From Acanthopleuribacter pedis (GTDB lineage Bacteria; Acidobacteriota; Holophagae; Acanthopleuribacterales; Acanthopleuribacteraceae), in contig NZ_JAFREP010000010.1 in the NCBI RefSeq assembly GCF_017377855.1, positions 219,587 to 283,586 of the forward strand: a stretch of 64,000 bases of DNA. Reading direction: 5' to 3'. The translations under genes and the position numbers were made by a program. Position 1 is the first letter of the stretch, and the number at the start of each line of letters is the position of its first letter. Positions 63,776 to 64,000 of the stretch are shown here, piece by piece. The notes below the pieces were generated by a model. It made no database searches and was not told the DNA's origin. It was given only the letters and a program-made list of their open reading frames with translations.

Positions 63776-63885
63776 TAGTGTGTTGTGGGTTTGAGTGCAA
63801 GGGGAAATCTCAGGTTCCACCGTTTTTGTTAGAGCCAGGCATACCCCGGCCTAGCGGCCGATGAAGCGGCCGTGTTCAGCGGGGG

Positions 63886-63941
63886 CATTTTTTCTCCTCA
63901 AAAACCTTCTTTTTGTGAAAGGCTTTTGAGGAGAAAAAATG
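63886..63941. other. Long hairpin with T-rich 5' arm and A-rich 3' arm
   Basis: CATTTTTTCTCCTCAAAA pairs with TTTTGAGGAGAAAAAATG, extended inward by CCTT/AAGG with one mismatch, giving about 22 bp. As at 18686, the T tract is in the 5' arm on both strands. No gene follows before the window end. Confidence 0.65.
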
Positions 63942-64000
63942 CTGTTGGGATTGAGGTCTACTAGAGACTGAGGTTAACTTGCCGCGGGGAGTTCCTTGCT

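Noticed and set aside
1..64000. tRNA, rRNA, phage or integrase genes
   Set aside because: Intergenic regions were read for clover-leaf, rRNA-core and integrase signatures, and none was found by eye.

Overview
The window is a gene-dense bacterial chromosome segment of fairly high GC. Its genes are bacterial in layout: Shine-Dalgarno sites, ATGA-type overlaps and co-directional operons. No rRNA, tRNA, phage or CRISPR locus was seen. The mix (animal-type lipoxygenase, Ras-like GTPase with an OmpA partner, giant kinase/ATPase/histidine kinase, trans-AT PKS, many two-component proteins) suits a large-genome, secondary-metabolite-rich marine or predatory bacterium. Acidobacteriota of the Holophagae/Acanthopleuribacter type, or Myxococcota, are guesses only; no marker gene settles the taxonomy.

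Layout. 1-440: edge of a repeat element and a possible gene remnant. 441-3212: a fused catalase-like/lipoxygenase protein. 3300-7549 (minus): an operon of coiled-coil protein, OmpA-like membrane protein, Ras-like GTPase and a sensor kinase whose phospho-acceptor His is Asn. 8271-12209 (minus): an intact 1312-residue NRPS in which every catalytic signature checked is altered. 13037-16435: SemiSWEET-like protein, FAD oxidoreductase and YghU-type glutathione transferase, with two copies of a ~180-bp dispersed repeat. 16837-19421: a REC-GAF-PP2C regulator and an unknown protein.

19550-28202: a 1844-residue Ser/Thr kinase-AAA ATPase-GAF-histidine kinase followed by two patatin phospholipases. 28192-45489: a thioesterase overlapping the second patatin, then a trans-AT polyketide cluster: degenerate AT-ACP, LnmK-like acyltransferase/decarboxylase, ACP, acyl ligase, FabG-like reductase and a 3495-residue PKS. 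No working acyltransferase is present, so malonyl loading must come from elsewhere.

45500-53188: a terminal-inverted-repeat element, RDD protein, secreted unknown protein, DCC-family protein, AbgT transporter and a secreted beta-helix protein. 53428-53925: two tandem copies of a structured non-coding repeat. 54000-59160 (minus): a cNMP-binding patatin (NTE type) and PhoX. 59753-63325: a PotD-like binding protein, histidine kinase and response regulator in an overlapping operon. The window ends in another repeat copy and a long hairpin.

The genes share a lipid theme: three patatins could release fatty acids, the fusion protein could oxygenate them, and the thioesterase, ligase, ACPs and PKS handle acyl chains. 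That link is inferred from proximity and family, not shown.
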